From Algibacillus agarilyticus (GTDB lineage Bacteria; Pseudomonadota; Gammaproteobacteria; Enterobacterales; Alteromonadaceae), in assembly GCF_003286125.1 (NCBI RefSeq), contig NZ_QMED01000020.1, forward strand, positions 29,626-93,625: a DNA stretch of 64,000 nt. The letters run 5' to 3'. Below the pieces are notes generated by a model that saw nothing but the letters and a program-made list of their open reading frames with translations, had not been told where the DNA came from and ran no database searches. The position numbers and the translations under genes were made by a program. Shown here one piece after another: positions 34,486 to 44,099 of the stretch. How positions within the stretch are numbered: position 1 is the stretch's first letter; each line of letters starts with the position of its first letter.

Positions 34486-37400
34486 ATGAGTACTGTTGGT
34501 AACAAGCCTTCAATTATTTTAGACAATGTCGAAAAGTTAATATTAGACAAAGTTGATGCTGAATATGCACAACAAGTGATAAATTTTTCTCGTGTTTTAT
34601 TTCGTAACCTAGCACAAGATGATTTGGTTAATCGAAATGATAGTGATTTATATGGCGCCGCCTTAAGCTTATGGAACACTCTTAATGCGCATCAATCGTT
34701 ATCAACTACGATCAGAGTTTATAACCCAGAGCTTGCTGAAAACGGCTGGGAGTCGACTTATACTATTGTTGAAATAATAACTAAAGACGTACCTTTTTTA
34801 GTTGACTCTGTTCGTATGGGCTTAACACGACTCGGCGTTACCGCACATTGGTTATTACACAACCCGCTAAAATTGAAACGTGACAAAAGTGGCAAAATTA
34901 GTGATCTAGAAGCCAAAACATCAAAAGAAACAGACAATACGACCGTGTTTTTTATTGAAATTGATCGATTGTCAGATCCTGATGCCATTGATTCTATCAC
35001 GACTGAACTAAAACAAGTTATCAGTGAAGTCTTACTCGCGGTCAATGATTGGCAGCCAATGAAAGACCAACTGGCGAATGTAATTAAATCGCTTAACAAA
35101 TATCCTAAAGTGATTGCTAAGCAGGCCCTTGACGAAGCGAGTGTATTTTTAAATTGGTTAGCGGATCATAAATTTACCTTAATGGGCTACCGTGAATACG
35201 AATTATCGGCCGTTTCGGGAGATCACGTATTAAAACAAGTTAACAAATCTAGCTTAGGCCTGATGAAAGGCTCGGTCAGCAAAAAAAGTCGCCGTTTGAG
35301 TTCTTTACCCGCTTCAGCTCGAGATTTTGCGTTAAATAAAGAAGTCTTAATTCTTACAAAAACCAATCAAGCTTCACGTGTTCATCGTCCGGCTTATCAT
35401 GATTATATCGGTATTAAAATATTCAATGATGTGGGAGAGGTCATCGGTGAGCATCGATTTATTGGTTTGTTTTCATCTGATTTCTATAATAGCAGTGCCA
35501 TCGATATTCCATTGATTAATGCTAAATTAAATCGCGTTATGGCCAATACCGGTTTAGACATGACGACCCACGCTTATAAAGCGGTTCTGAATATTTTAGA
35601 AACTTATCCACGCGATGAATTGTTACAAGCCTCAGAAAGAGAATTACAAAGTATTGCAATTGGTATTTTCCAAATGCAAGAGCGTGGTGTATCTAAGCTC
35701 TTTATTCGAAAAGATATACACGGACGTTTCTTTTCATGTATGGCCTATGTGCCAAGAGAGCGTTACAACACCCAATTAAGAAAAGACACTCAACAACTTT
35801 TACAAGCCAGTTTAAATAGCCAAGACGAAGTTGAATTTACAACCTTTTTTTCGGAGTCGGCATTAGCTCGAACACATTATCTTGTTCGAGTTGATAACAA
35901 TAATATTGAAATCAACGTAAAAGATATACAAGACAATATGAAAGAATTAGCTAAGACTTGGGAAGATAAATTAGACCAAACGCTATTAGGTAACTTTAGC
36001 CAAGAACGCGGGAAAGCATTATTTCGAAAATATGAAAATGCATTTTCTCGAAGCTACAAAGAAAATATCTTGCCGACGACGGCGGTTGTCGATATTGCAA
36101 AGTTAGAAGCGCTATCGGACGAACGTCGCCTTGGTATGATTTTTTATCGTCCACAAGAAGAGCAGTTAGATTCACGCCGAGTTAAATTGAAGCTTTTTCA
36201 TCGAGATGAACCGTTACATCTTTCTGATGTTTTACCGATGCTTGAGAACTTTGGTTTAAAAGTTGTTGATGAAAGACCTTACCAAATTAAAAGTCAAGAT
36301 GGGCATGTTTTCTGGATCCTTGATTTCTCTATGTTGCTCACCAGTGATAAAGAACTCGATCTTGATAAATCACGTTTAAATTTTCAAACAGCCTTTGAGC
36401 AAGTTTGGTACGGCCACCTTGAAAATGACGGCTTTAATAGGCTTGTGTTAGGGGCTGATTTAACCGGAAGACAAGTTGCTATATTGCGGGCTTACGCTAA
36501 GTATAATAGACAAATTGGCACGAGCTTTAGTCAAACTTACGTTGAAGGTACATTGGCTAATTACCCTGCTATTGCTGAATTATTAATTCAACTTTTTGAG
36601 TATAAATTTAACCCTGCTGTTTATGATTCAGACAGCTCGATTATCACCACTTTATCTAGTGATCTCGAAGCCAAGCTTGATCATGTTGCAAATTTAGATG
36701 ATGACCGGATCATTCGAAAATATAATGAAATGATTTTGGCGACCTTACGCACTAATTATTATCAAAAAGACGCACAACAAGACGAAAAACCTTATATCAG
36801 TTTTAAAATTGAGCCAGCCAAAATATCTGAAATGCCACGGCCATTACCAAAATTCGAAATATTTGTTTATTCACCCCGAGTCGAAGGCGTTCATTTACGG
36901 GGAGGTAAAGTGGCACGTGGCGGATTACGTTGGTCAGATCGTCGTGAAGATTTTAGAACAGAAGTCCTCGGATTAGTAAAAGCTCAACAAGTAAAAAATA
37001 CCGTTATTGTACCGGTTGGCGCCAAAGGCGGTTTTGTATGTAAACAGTTGCCGACAACCGGTGGTCGTGATGCTTTTTTTGAAGAAGGTCAAACGTGTTA
37101 TAAAACCTTTATCCGGGGGTTACTTGATATAACTGACAACATTTTGCAAGGGGAAATTGTTCCACCAACTGAGGTTATTCGTCATGATGAAGATGACCCT
37201 TATTTAGTTGTTGCTGCTGATAAAGGCACGGCGACATTTTCTGATATTGCGAACGGGATATCAGAAGAGTACAACTTCTGGATGGGGGATGCATTCGCTT
37301 CAGGTGGTAGTGTCGGTTACGACCATAAAAAAATGGGTATTACGGCACGAGGGGCTTGGGAATCGGTTAAACGTCACTTTAGAGAAATGGGCATTAACTG

Positions 37401-39333
37401 CCAAACAACAGAATTTAGTTGTATTGGTGTGGGTGATATGTCGGGTGATGTTTTTGGCAATGGCATGTTGTTGTCTGAAAAAACATTATTGTTAGCGGGC
37501 TTTAATCATTTACATATTTTTATTGACCCAACGCCTGACGCTGCAAAATCGTATGCTGAGCGTCAACGTTTATTTAACTTACCACGGTCTGGTTGGAATG
37601 ATTATAACTTGGATTTGATTTCTAAAGGGGGAGGGATTTTTGAAAGGTCAGCTAAATCAATTAAATTAACGCCTGAAATTCAAAAAATGTTGCAGACCGA
37701 TGTAACGTCAATGCCACCTAATGAGTTAATTAAATCGTTATTGAAAGCACCTGTCGATTTATTCTGGAATGGCGGTATTGGTACCTACTTAAAAGGTAAA
37801 AAAGAGTCTCATTTAGATGTAGGCGATCGAGCTAATGATGGTGTTCGTATTAATGGGGATGAATTTAAAGCTAAAATCATAGGTGAGGGCGGAAACTTAG
37901 GTTGCACGCAATTAGGTCGTATTGAGTACGCGCAAGCAGGTGGCCGTATTGACACTGATTTTATCGATAATGTGGGTGGTGTTGATTGCTCCGATAATGA
38001 AGTTAATATCAAAATACTATTAAATACCTTGGTCGCTGCAGGTGATATGACATTAAAACAACGTAATGCGTTGTTATATAGCATGACAGACGAAGTTGCA
38101 GAGATCGTATTAGAAGATTGCTACCGTCAAACGCATTCTATTTCGATTACGCAGTTAAAAGCCGTTGCTCATTTAAAAGAACATGTTCGTTTTATTCACG
38201 GGCTTGAGAAACAAGGCTATTTAGATCGAGGTTTAGAGTATTTACCCAGTGATGATGAAATGGCCGATCGTCAAGCTAATAGCAAAGGGTTATCCCGTCC
38301 TGAATTATCGGTGTTAATTTCATACGGTAAAATGGTACTCAAAGAGCAATTGCTCACCGACGAAATTACCAATAATACGTTTATTGCACAGGAATTAATT
38401 GGTTATTTCCCTAAGCCTTTGCAAGCCAAGTATCGTGATGCGATGCAAGCGCATCCTTTACGTGCCGAAATTATTGCGACCCAAGCGGCTAACCGGGTTG
38501 TAAACGATATGGGACTAAACTTTGTTCATCGTATGCAAGAAGAGACAGGGACAACCCCTGCAGAAATTATTATTTGTTATACCATCGCACGTGAAATTTT
38601 TGATATGCCGAATATATGGTCGCAATTAGAAAAACTCGACAATCAAATTCCTTCAATTGTGCAAACTGAGGTGTTATTTCAAATAAGACGCACCATACGG
38701 CATGCGACTCGATGGTTTTTAAGACACCGCAATCTTAATATGTCGATTGAAGAATCAATCGCATTTTTTAAACCTGTTTATGAAACGGTTAATGCTAATT
38801 TACCAAAGTATATGGTCAGTAAAGAGCATAAAGCGCTATTAGAATCAGAACAGGTTTTAATTAGAGAGGGTATAGATAAAACATTAGCTTGCCAGATTGC
38901 GCGATTTAGTAATTTATTCTCGGTTATGGATATTGCTCAAGTGGCAGATGAGACCAATAAAGATGTGGATATAGTCGCTGATGTTTATTATAAGCTTGGA
39001 GACAAAATGGATTTACATTGGTTCTTAGAGCAAATTACGGCTCAACCGGTGACTAACCACTGGCAAGCATTAGCAAGAGCCGCATTTAGAGAAGAATTAG
39101 ATTGGCAGCAGCGTTCATTAACGGCGGTTATTTTACGTTATTGTGCCGATCAAACCGAAGCGCCAGCCATGCTTGATATTTGGGCGAAAGAGCATAAACA
39201 AGTGTTAGGTCGATGGCGTCAGATGTTAGCCGACTTTAGAACAACTAAAAGTCATGAATTTGCTAAGTTCTCGGTTGCGCTGCGTGAACTTATGTTACTG
39301 AGTCATCATTGTGATGCTAAAGGCATGAATTAA
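34486..39333 (+). CDS. gdhB: NAD-specific glutamate dehydrogenase, large (about 180 kDa) type
   Basis: 1615 residues, matching the 180-kDa GDH family found in Pseudomonas, Shewanella and relatives. The N-terminal half is the long regulatory region with ACT-like segments. The catalytic core is in the middle: HLRGGKVARGGLRWSDRRED, then VIVPVGAKGGFV with the expected catalytic Lys at 847. The NAD-binding part follows (GVGDMSGDVFGNGML), and the helical C-terminal region is intact. It converts glutamate to 2-oxoglutarate and ammonia. AAGG precedes the start. A strong terminator at 39438 ends it. The symbol gdhB is used in Pseudomonas for this type; naming varies. Confidence 0.95.
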   Translation: MSTVGNKPSIILDNVEKLILDKVDAEYAQQVINFSRVLFRNLAQDDLVNRNDSDLYGAALSLWNTLNAHQSLSTTIRVYNPELAENGWESTYTIVEIITKDVPFLVDSVRMGLTRLGVTAHWLLHNPLKLKRDKSGKISDLEAKTSKETDNTTVFFIEIDRLSDPDAIDSITTELKQVISEVLLAVNDWQPMKDQLANVIKSLNKYPKVIAKQALDEASVFLNWLADHKFTLMGYREYELSAVSGDHVLKQVNKSSLGLMKGSVSKKSRRLSSLPASARDFALNKEVLILTKTNQASRVHRPAYHDYIGIKIFNDVGEVIGEHRFIGLFSSDFYNSSAIDIPLINAKLNRVMANTGLDMTTHAYKAVLNILETYPRDELLQASERELQSIAIGIFQMQERGVSKLFIRKDIHGRFFSCMAYVPRERYNTQLRKDTQQLLQASLNSQDEVEFTTFFSESALARTHYLVRVDNNNIEINVKDIQDNMKELAKTWEDKLDQTLLGNFSQERGKALFRKYENAFSRSYKENILPTTAVVDIAKLEALSDERRLGMIFYRPQEEQLDSRRVKLKLFHRDEPLHLSDVLPMLENFGLKVVDERPYQIKSQDGHVFWILDFSMLLTSDKELDLDKSRLNFQTAFEQVWYGHLENDGFNRLVLGADLTGRQVAILRAYAKYNRQIGTSFSQTYVEGTLANYPAIAELLIQLFEYKFNPAVYDSDSSIITTLSSDLEAKLDHVANLDDDRIIRKYNEMILATLRTNYYQKDAQQDEKPYISFKIEPAKISEMPRPLPKFEIFVYSPRVEGVHLRGGKVARGGLRWSDRREDFRTEVLGLVKAQQVKNTVIVPVGAKGGFVCKQLPTTGGRDAFFEEGQTCYKTFIRGLLDITDNILQGEIVPPTEVIRHDEDDPYLVVAADKGTATFSDIANGISEEYNFWMGDAFASGGSVGYDHKKMGITARGAWESVKRHFREMGINCQTTEFSCIGVGDMSGDVFGNGMLLSEKTLLLAGFNHLHIFIDPTPDAAKSYAERQRLFNLPRSGWNDYNLDLISKGGGIFERSAKSIKLTPEIQKMLQTDVTSMPPNELIKSLLKAPVDLFWNGGIGTYLKGKKESHLDVGDRANDGVRINGDEFKAKIIGEGGNLGCTQLGRIEYAQAGGRIDTDFIDNVGGVDCSDNEVNIKILLNTLVAAGDMTLKQRNALLYSMTDEVAEIVLEDCYRQTHSISITQLKAVAHLKEHVRFIHGLEKQGYLDRGLEYLPSDDEMADRQANSKGLSRPELSVLISYGKMVLKEQLLTDEITNNTFIAQELIGYFPKPLQAKYRDAMQAHPLRAEIIATQAANRVVNDMGLNFVHRMQEETGTTPAEIIICYTIAREIFDMPNIWSQLEKLDNQIPSIVQTEVLFQIRRTIRHATRWFLRHRNLNMSIEESIAFFKPVYETVNANLPKYMVSKEHKALLESEQVLIREGIDKTLACQIARFSNLFSVMDIAQVADETNKDVDIVADVYYKLGDKMDLHWFLEQITAQPVTNHWQALARAAFREELDWQQRSLTAVILRYCADQTEAPAMLDIWAKEHKQVLGRWRQMLADFRTTKSHEFAKFSVALRELMLLSHHCDAKGMN

Positions 39334-39437
39334 TGGGAATCAGAGGAATGTAGTCAATTTAAGCTCGAACTTTTAAGTTACTCACGGTAAACTTAATATA
39401 TGGTAATCAAATTATTAATTTGATTGAATAAATTACT

Positions 39438-39466
39438 AAAAAAACCTCACAGAGTGAGGTTTTTTT
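39438..39466 (+). terminator. rho-independent terminator after NAD-GDH
   Basis: AAAAAACCTCAC and GTGAGGTTTTTTT pair almost perfectly with a 3-base loop and a built-in T tail. It lies just before pyrD and argues against a pyrD start upstream of 39467. Confidence 0.9.
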
Positions 39467-39481
39467 ATGAGAGTCTATTTC

Positions 39482-40489
39482 ATGTATAAGCTTTTACGTT
39501 CTATTTTATTTACCCAAGATGCCGAAAAATCACACGAATTATCTATTCATGCTTTAAAAGCAATGGGTGGAACGGCCTTTGACTTATTATACCAACAAAA
39601 TGTTGCCCATAAACCGGTTGAATGTTTTGGTCTACAATTCAAAAACCCAGTTGGTTTAGCGGCTGGTTTAGATAAAAATGGCGAATGTATTGATGCTTTT
39701 GCCGCGATGGGCTTTGGTTTTATCGAAGTCGGTACGGTAACCCCTAGACCACAAGTCGGTAACGATAAGCCTCGTATTTTTAGATTACCAGAAGCCCATG
39801 GCATTATTAATCGCATGGGTTTTAATAATCAGGGTGTTGATCAGTTGGTTAAAAATGTTAAAGCCGCAAAATATAATGGTATTTTAGGTATTAACATTGG
39901 TAAAAATAAAGACACACCAGAAGAAAACGCCAAAGACGATTATTTACATTGCCTTGATAAAGTTTATGAGCATGCTGATTATGTAACCGTCAATATTTCA
40001 TCACCTAATACGCCAGGTTTACGTAATCTTCAATATGGCGATGCACTCGATTCATTATTGGGGGCGATTAAAGAAAGACAGTATGCGCTGGGGCAAGAAG
40101 TGGGTAAACATGTGCCTATTTTAGTTAAAATTGCCCCGGATATGTCAGATGAAGAAACACAACAAGTTGCAGAAACTTTACTCAAAAATGAAATCGAAGG
40201 GGTTATAGCCACTAATACGACCCTCGCAAGAGATCGCGTTTCACACTTAAAATTTGGTAATGAAATGGGGGGCTTAAGTGGTGTGCCGGTTCGACAACAA
40301 AGTACACATATTGTGTCGGTATTAAAAGCATCACTTAAAGGTCAAATACCTATCGTTGGTGTCGGTGGAATAAATAGTGCTGAATCAGCGCAAGAAAAAA
40401 TAGAGGCTGGTGCTGAATTAGTTCAGGTGTATACCGGCTTTATTTACCGAGGTCCTAAACTCGTAAAAGAGATTGTTGCTGCACTTTAA
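39482..40489 (+). CDS. pyrD: dihydroorotate dehydrogenase (quinone), class 2
   Basis: 335 residues from ATG 39482. The N-terminal amphipathic segment [19 protein letters not shown] is typical of membrane-associated class 2 enzymes; the longer in-frame start at 39467 abuts the terminator. FMN-barrel motifs are seen: [43 protein letters not shown] (catalytic Ser region), [10 protein letters not shown] and IVGVGGINS. It oxidises dihydroorotate to orotate and passes electrons to quinone. zapC follows, as in E. coli and many other gammaproteobacteria. Confidence 0.96.
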   Translation: MYKLLRSILFTQDAEKSHELSIHALKAMGGTAFDLLYQQNVAHKPVECFGLQFKNPVGLAAGLDKNGECIDAFAAMGFGFIEVGTVTPRPQVGNDKPRIFRLPEAHGIINRMGFNNQGVDQLVKNVKAAKYNGILGINIGKNKDTPEENAKDDYLHCLDKVYEHADYVTVNISSPNTPGLRNLQYGDALDSLLGAIKERQYALGQEVGKHVPILVKIAPDMSDEETQQVAETLLKNEIEGVIATNTTLARDRVSHLKFGNEMGGLSGVPVRQQSTHIVSVLKASLKGQIPIVGVGGINSAESAQEKIEAGAELVQVYTGFIYRGPKLVKEIVAAL

Positions 40490-40494
40490 ATACA

Positions 40495-40516
40495 AACCTT
40501 AGATTTTGCTAAGGTT
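40495..40516 (+). terminator. hairpin between pyrD and zapC
   Basis: AACCTTAG and CTAAGGTT form a perfect 8-bp stem with a 6-base loop, without a T tail. It may be an attenuating or RNA-stabilising stem rather than a full terminator. Confidence 0.45.
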
Positions 40517-40546
40517 ATCAAATCATAAAAACAGGGTAATACTGCT

Positions 40547-41083
40547 ATGTTACGACCAAATGCAGAATGGTATTGGTTTTTTGATGAAGAACAAGGAAAG
40601 CTGTGCACGGATATGGGGGACATGGTTTTTGTCTCTCCTTATAGTAAAAGGCACATTGTATTTACTGACGCTAAAGTCATGCTTTCGATTGATGATCTAA
40701 ATTTGTATACGCATTTTTATAATGCACTTGAAGACGCATTAGCGCTCCCTGAACCCTTATGTGTTCAAATGGCTTTAAATGCGTTAGCCCTTAAGAAATT
40801 TAATAAACCTTCTGGCCCTAAAAGTTGGTTTTTTGAAGTCGATGGTGGGGTGCCGCCAGGGGATTTAGATCATATCGTTTGTTTACAGTCTATTGAGCAA
40901 CAAGGTATTTTTTTGATTGTTGATAAATGGCAAGAAACGAGTGTTGTCATGTTACTTAGTGAAACCATGCAATTAAATGGTGGTAAAAAAATAAAACAAT
41001 TTGAGTCGCTCAATGTATTAAACGATCGATTAAGTCTGTTTTTATTGCCTGAAGTTCAACAAGAAAACTACAAAATATCATGA
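40547..41083 (+). CDS. zapC: cell division protein ZapC
   Basis: 178 residues. The N-terminus MLRPNAEWYWFFDEEQGKL aligns with E. coli ZapC (NWRWYYDEEHDRM region), and LALKKFNKPSGPKSWFFEVD matches its middle. The C-terminal LNVLNDRLS corresponds to IKIMNDRLK. ZapC binds FtsZ and promotes bundling at the division site in the cytoplasm. The gene neighbour pyrD supports the identity. The stop overlaps the next start by 4 bases (ATGA). Confidence 0.9.
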   Translation: MLRPNAEWYWFFDEEQGKLCTDMGDMVFVSPYSKRHIVFTDAKVMLSIDDLNLYTHFYNALEDALALPEPLCVQMALNALALKKFNKPSGPKSWFFEVDGGVPPGDLDHIVCLQSIEQQGIFLIVDKWQETSVVMLLSETMQLNGGKKIKQFESLNVLNDRLSLFLLPEVQQENYKIS

Positions 41084-41835
41084 ATAATTACAAATTAGAA
41101 ACCTATCTAAACACCTTATTATCCGCTAAGAAGATCAAAGATTATTGCCCTAACGGTTTACAAATTGAAGGCAAAACCGAAGTTAAAAAAATAATTACGG
41201 GTGTCACCGCATCAATGGAGTTGATTGAAAAAGCAATAGACTATAAAGCCGATGCCTTATTAGTGCACCATGGTTATTTTTGGAAAGGGGAAAATGAAAA
41301 AGTTATCGGCATGAAGCGTAATCGCTTTAAAGCCTTACTCAGTCATGATATTAATTTATATGCTTACCATTTACCGCTTGATGTTCACCCGACACTGGGT
41401 AACAACGCACAATTAGCGCAATTATTAAATTTAGACATTATTGATGGATTAAGTGCAGGTGATCCGCTTAGTATTGGTAATATAGCCACTACTAAAGCAC
41501 CTATTTCAGCCGCCGATTTTGCTAAATTAGTGAGCGATAAATTAAACCGTCAGGTTTTACTTGAAGCCGCCGGGCCTGAATATGTTAACCGTATTGGCTT
41601 ATGTACGGGCGGTGCACAAGATTACATCGAGCAAGCTCATGCGCGCGATGCCGACCTTTATATCACCGGTGAAGTTAGTGAACGCACAATTCACTCGGCA
41701 AGAGAGCTAGGAATTCATTTTATCAGTGCTGGCCATCATGCAACTGAGCGTTATGGTGCTAAAGCTTTAGGCGAGTATTTGATTACCGAACTTGGACTTG
41801 ATGTTACGTTTGTTGATATTGATAATCCGGCTTAA
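41080..41835 (+). CDS. Nif3-like dinuclear metal-centre protein (YbgI family)
   Basis: 251 residues, like E. coli YbgI. Metal-binding motifs are seen: VHHGYFWKGE near residue 63, YAYHLPLDVHPTLGNN near 95, and HHATERYGAKALGE near the C-terminus. YbgI/Nif3 proteins form hexameric rings with two metal ions per subunit; the reaction is debated. It is coupled to zapC by a 4-base overlap. Its stop directly abuts the stop of the convergent receiver/TPR gene, with no spacer. Confidence 0.92.
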   Translation: MNNYKLETYLNTLLSAKKIKDYCPNGLQIEGKTEVKKIITGVTASMELIEKAIDYKADALLVHHGYFWKGENEKVIGMKRNRFKALLSHDINLYAYHLPLDVHPTLGNNAQLAQLLNLDIIDGLSAGDPLSIGNIATTKAPISAADFAKLVSDKLNRQVLLEAAGPEYVNRIGLCTGGAQDYIEQAHARDADLYITGEVSERTIHSARELGIHFISAGHHATERYGAKALGEYLITELGLDVTFVDIDNPA

Positions 41836-43473
41836 TCAAGCTTGTTCTTTTAAGCTTTTTTGATTTGCTTTACTAACCAGTATTTCGAAACGTCGTGTTT
41901 GTGTGTCATCCAAATTACCCGCGGTTAAAATATCGATGCATTTTGCATAATTGTCTTCATGATGGTCTTTAAATCCGTATTTTAATTTTTGATCAACAAG
42001 CACTTGCAAAAAGTTTAACGCAATTCGTGTATTTTTAGGCATTAAACGTAAAGCATCTTTAAACGTTTGGATCGCGGGTTCGTACTGATTCTTTTTATAA
42101 AAGCTAACCGCCATATTATTTAATTCACGCGGTGAATATGGGATTTCTTTTCGCTCTTTTACTTCTTGCGCTAAAAATTGAGACATGACTTTTTGATTGA
42201 TCGGGTTACCTAAATCCGCTTCACCAATATGCTCTAAAATATCAATGGCAGCCTCTTTATGGCCGAGTTCATGAAACGCCTTAGCTTTATCTATATCATC
42301 TTCAATATTCTGCGAGGCAGAGTTGCCATAAAGCACAGTATGAATTAATTGTTGTGCGGTTGCTTGTTCATTTTTTAAATAGTGGATCCGTGCTTTTACC
42401 ACATTGATTTTTTCTTTTGCTAGGGCAGAGTTAGGAAATTCTTTTTTAATATCGTCAATGTAGCGTTCTGATAATCGTAAGATGGCGGTTGATTCTTCTT
42501 CTGACAGCGTAAGAGCATAATCGACACCGGCACGCGCAACGGTTAAATATAAATCAGGCGAGTCGTGTATAGAACGTTTACCAAATTTAGCCATGCTTTT
42601 AGCGGTTTCAAACTGGGCATTGTGGTCATGTATTAAGCGAGCAATATTTAACACATTTCGATGACGGTCAATATTTCTGGGTGAAAGCTCAGAGGCTTGT
42701 TGGAAATCAAGGTAAGCGGCCTCAAAATTATCTTTACTTAAGTGATATTGACCAAGCAAATCGAGTGCCGCAAGTTTGCTCTCTGCCCGTGTCACTAAGC
42801 TTGCTAATATTTGCTCTGCTTCATTATCTTTATTTTGTGCTAATAATGCTTTTACTAAGCCGATTGATGCCCACGCAAAACGATACTTTTCAAGCAAGCC
42901 GCTGTAGTACATTTCAGCTTCATAAAATGATTCAGTTGCTAATAATGCGTCACCTTTAATTCGGACTAAAAACGGCGCTAGTTTAGCTAACTTGGGGTTT
43001 TCTAAATGTTTATCGATTAAATCGATAGCTCTACGGTATTTTTTATTTTCTAACGCAAAATAAACGGTGTTTAATTTCTCTTTACGACTTAAAACCCGTT
43101 CTAAGCGTATTTTCAACTCTTTTGGTGTGAAGGGTTTAACTAAAAAATCATCCGGTTGTAGTTCAATAACACTATTAACTAATTCGGGGCTGGTTTCGGC
43201 ACTCACAAAAATAAAAGTCGTGGTTAATTTTATGTAATTTTTAACTTTCATTTCTTCAAATAAATGAAAGCCATCACGATCACGACTTAAATTAAATGAG
43301 CAAAGAATGATACTAAACTCCTGCTCTTCACAAAGGTGGATGGCGTGTTTAGCACTTTCTGCTATTTTAATGTGCTTAAAGCCTAATGACTCTAATGATT
43401 TCTTTAAGAAATTTTGCGCTAATGCTTGATCATCAATGATCAATACGTCTGAATTTGCATGGTCGATGTTCAT
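41836..43473 (-). CDS. receiver-domain protein with TPR repeats, phospho-acceptor missing
   Basis: 545 residues. The N-terminal CheY-like receiver (about 8-125) has the acidic pair D14/D15, FVSAET for the Thr/Ser position and FLVKPFTP for the conserved Lys. The phospho-acceptor position reads IILCSFNLSRDRDG, with Ser59 where Asp is expected. After this come tetratricopeptide repeats (about residues 145-520). There is no DNA-binding or enzymatic output domain. Related receiver-TPR proteins occur in Shewanella and Vibrio with a CDYNLG-type acceptor motif (from memory). Here the domain may work without phosphorylation, as a protein-binding scaffold. The loss is judged from one sequence. Confidence 0.88.
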   Translation of the reverse strand: MNIDHANSDVLIIDDQALAQNFLKKSLESLGFKHIKIAESAKHAIHLCEEQEFSIILCSFNLSRDRDGFHLFEEMKVKNYIKLTTTFIFVSAETSPELVNSVIELQPDDFLVKPFTPKELKIRLERVLSRKEKLNTVYFALENKKYRRAIDLIDKHLENPKLAKLAPFLVRIKGDALLATESFYEAEMYYSGLLEKYRFAWASIGLVKALLAQNKDNEAEQILASLVTRAESKLAALDLLGQYHLSKDNFEAAYLDFQQASELSPRNIDRHRNVLNIARLIHDHNAQFETAKSMAKFGKRSIHDSPDLYLTVARAGVDYALTLSEEESTAILRLSERYIDDIKKEFPNSALAKEKINVVKARIHYLKNEQATAQQLIHTVLYGNSASQNIEDDIDKAKAFHELGHKEAAIDILEHIGEADLGNPINQKVMSQFLAQEVKERKEIPYSPRELNNMAVSFYKKNQYEPAIQTFKDALRLMPKNTRIALNFLQVLVDQKLKYGFKDHHEDNYAKCIDILTAGNLDDTQTRRFEILVSKANQKSLKEQA

Positions 43474-43508
43474 TAAACTAACAAAACCCTTCTAATAGTC
43501 TAACTTAA

Positions 43509-44024
43509 TCATAGCGTTCTAAATTGATATAAGCGATTAATTATCACGATTAAAAAGCTTAAAGTATACATAGAATATATTACAACCATCCATTCAGGCA
43601 TTGATAATGAAAACATTTCCCAATTAACATCTCCACAACTGCCTCGCACTTCAAATAAATCAGGAAACCAAATATGTATTTGAAACCATTCGGGGAAATT
43701 AGGGATTGCCTCACAGATCGCGAAAATTGATAATGTATTTCGTTGTACTTCTATATGTTCAAACGCAATAATAAATGCACTGATAAGGCTTAAAACAAAG
43801 ATGCCATAAGCCAATAGCCTAACCAGTAACTTGTTTGGCGCGATTAATCCAATCAACCCCGCTAAAATAAATCCAAAAACCGCTACACGTGTGTATATAC
43901 ATTTAACACAAGGTTCATAACCTAACACGTATTGAAAATAAAGCGCTGCGCCTTCTAAAAACAAAGCGCTGATAAACAATATCAACCAAAGCGGTCGTTT
44001 ATCGACGTTTAAAATAGATAACAT
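43509..44024 (-). CDS. dsbB: disulfide bond formation protein DsbB
   Basis: 171 residues from ATG 44024, which follows AAGGAAG closely. Four membrane segments are evident. The first periplasmic loop has the redox pair CVKC in GYEPCVKCIYTR; the second has Cys in FAICEAIPNFPEW and RGSCGDVNW, consistent with the second redox pair. It reoxidises DsbA and passes electrons to ubiquinone. It is located immediately downstream of nhaB, as in E. coli. Confidence 0.93.
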   Translation of the reverse strand: MLSILNVDKRPLWLILFISALFLEGAALYFQYVLGYEPCVKCIYTRVAVFGFILAGLIGLIAPNKLLVRLLAYGIFVLSLISAFIIAFEHIEVQRNTLSIFAICEAIPNFPEWFQIHIWFPDLFEVRGSCGDVNWEMFSLSMPEWMVVIYSMYTLSFLIVIINRLYQFRTL

Positions 44025-44035
44025 AATCTTCCTTA

Positions 44036-44065
44036 TACAAAAACGCCGTGTCATGCACGGCGTTT
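44036..44065 (-). terminator. rho-independent terminator between nhaB and dsbB
   Basis: AAACGCCGTG and CACGGCGTTT form a perfect 10-bp stem with a 5-base loop. On the minus strand TTTTTG follows. It lies in the dsbB leader, so it ends nhaB transcription or attenuates dsbB. Confidence 0.8.
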
Positions 44066-44099
44066 AATATTCTAAACCTAACTATATGTGACTATAACA

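Noticed and set aside
34486-39333. NAD-GDH as part of the glycan regulon
   Set aside because: No ATTGT-NN-ACAAT site was found upstream and its function is general nitrogen metabolism.
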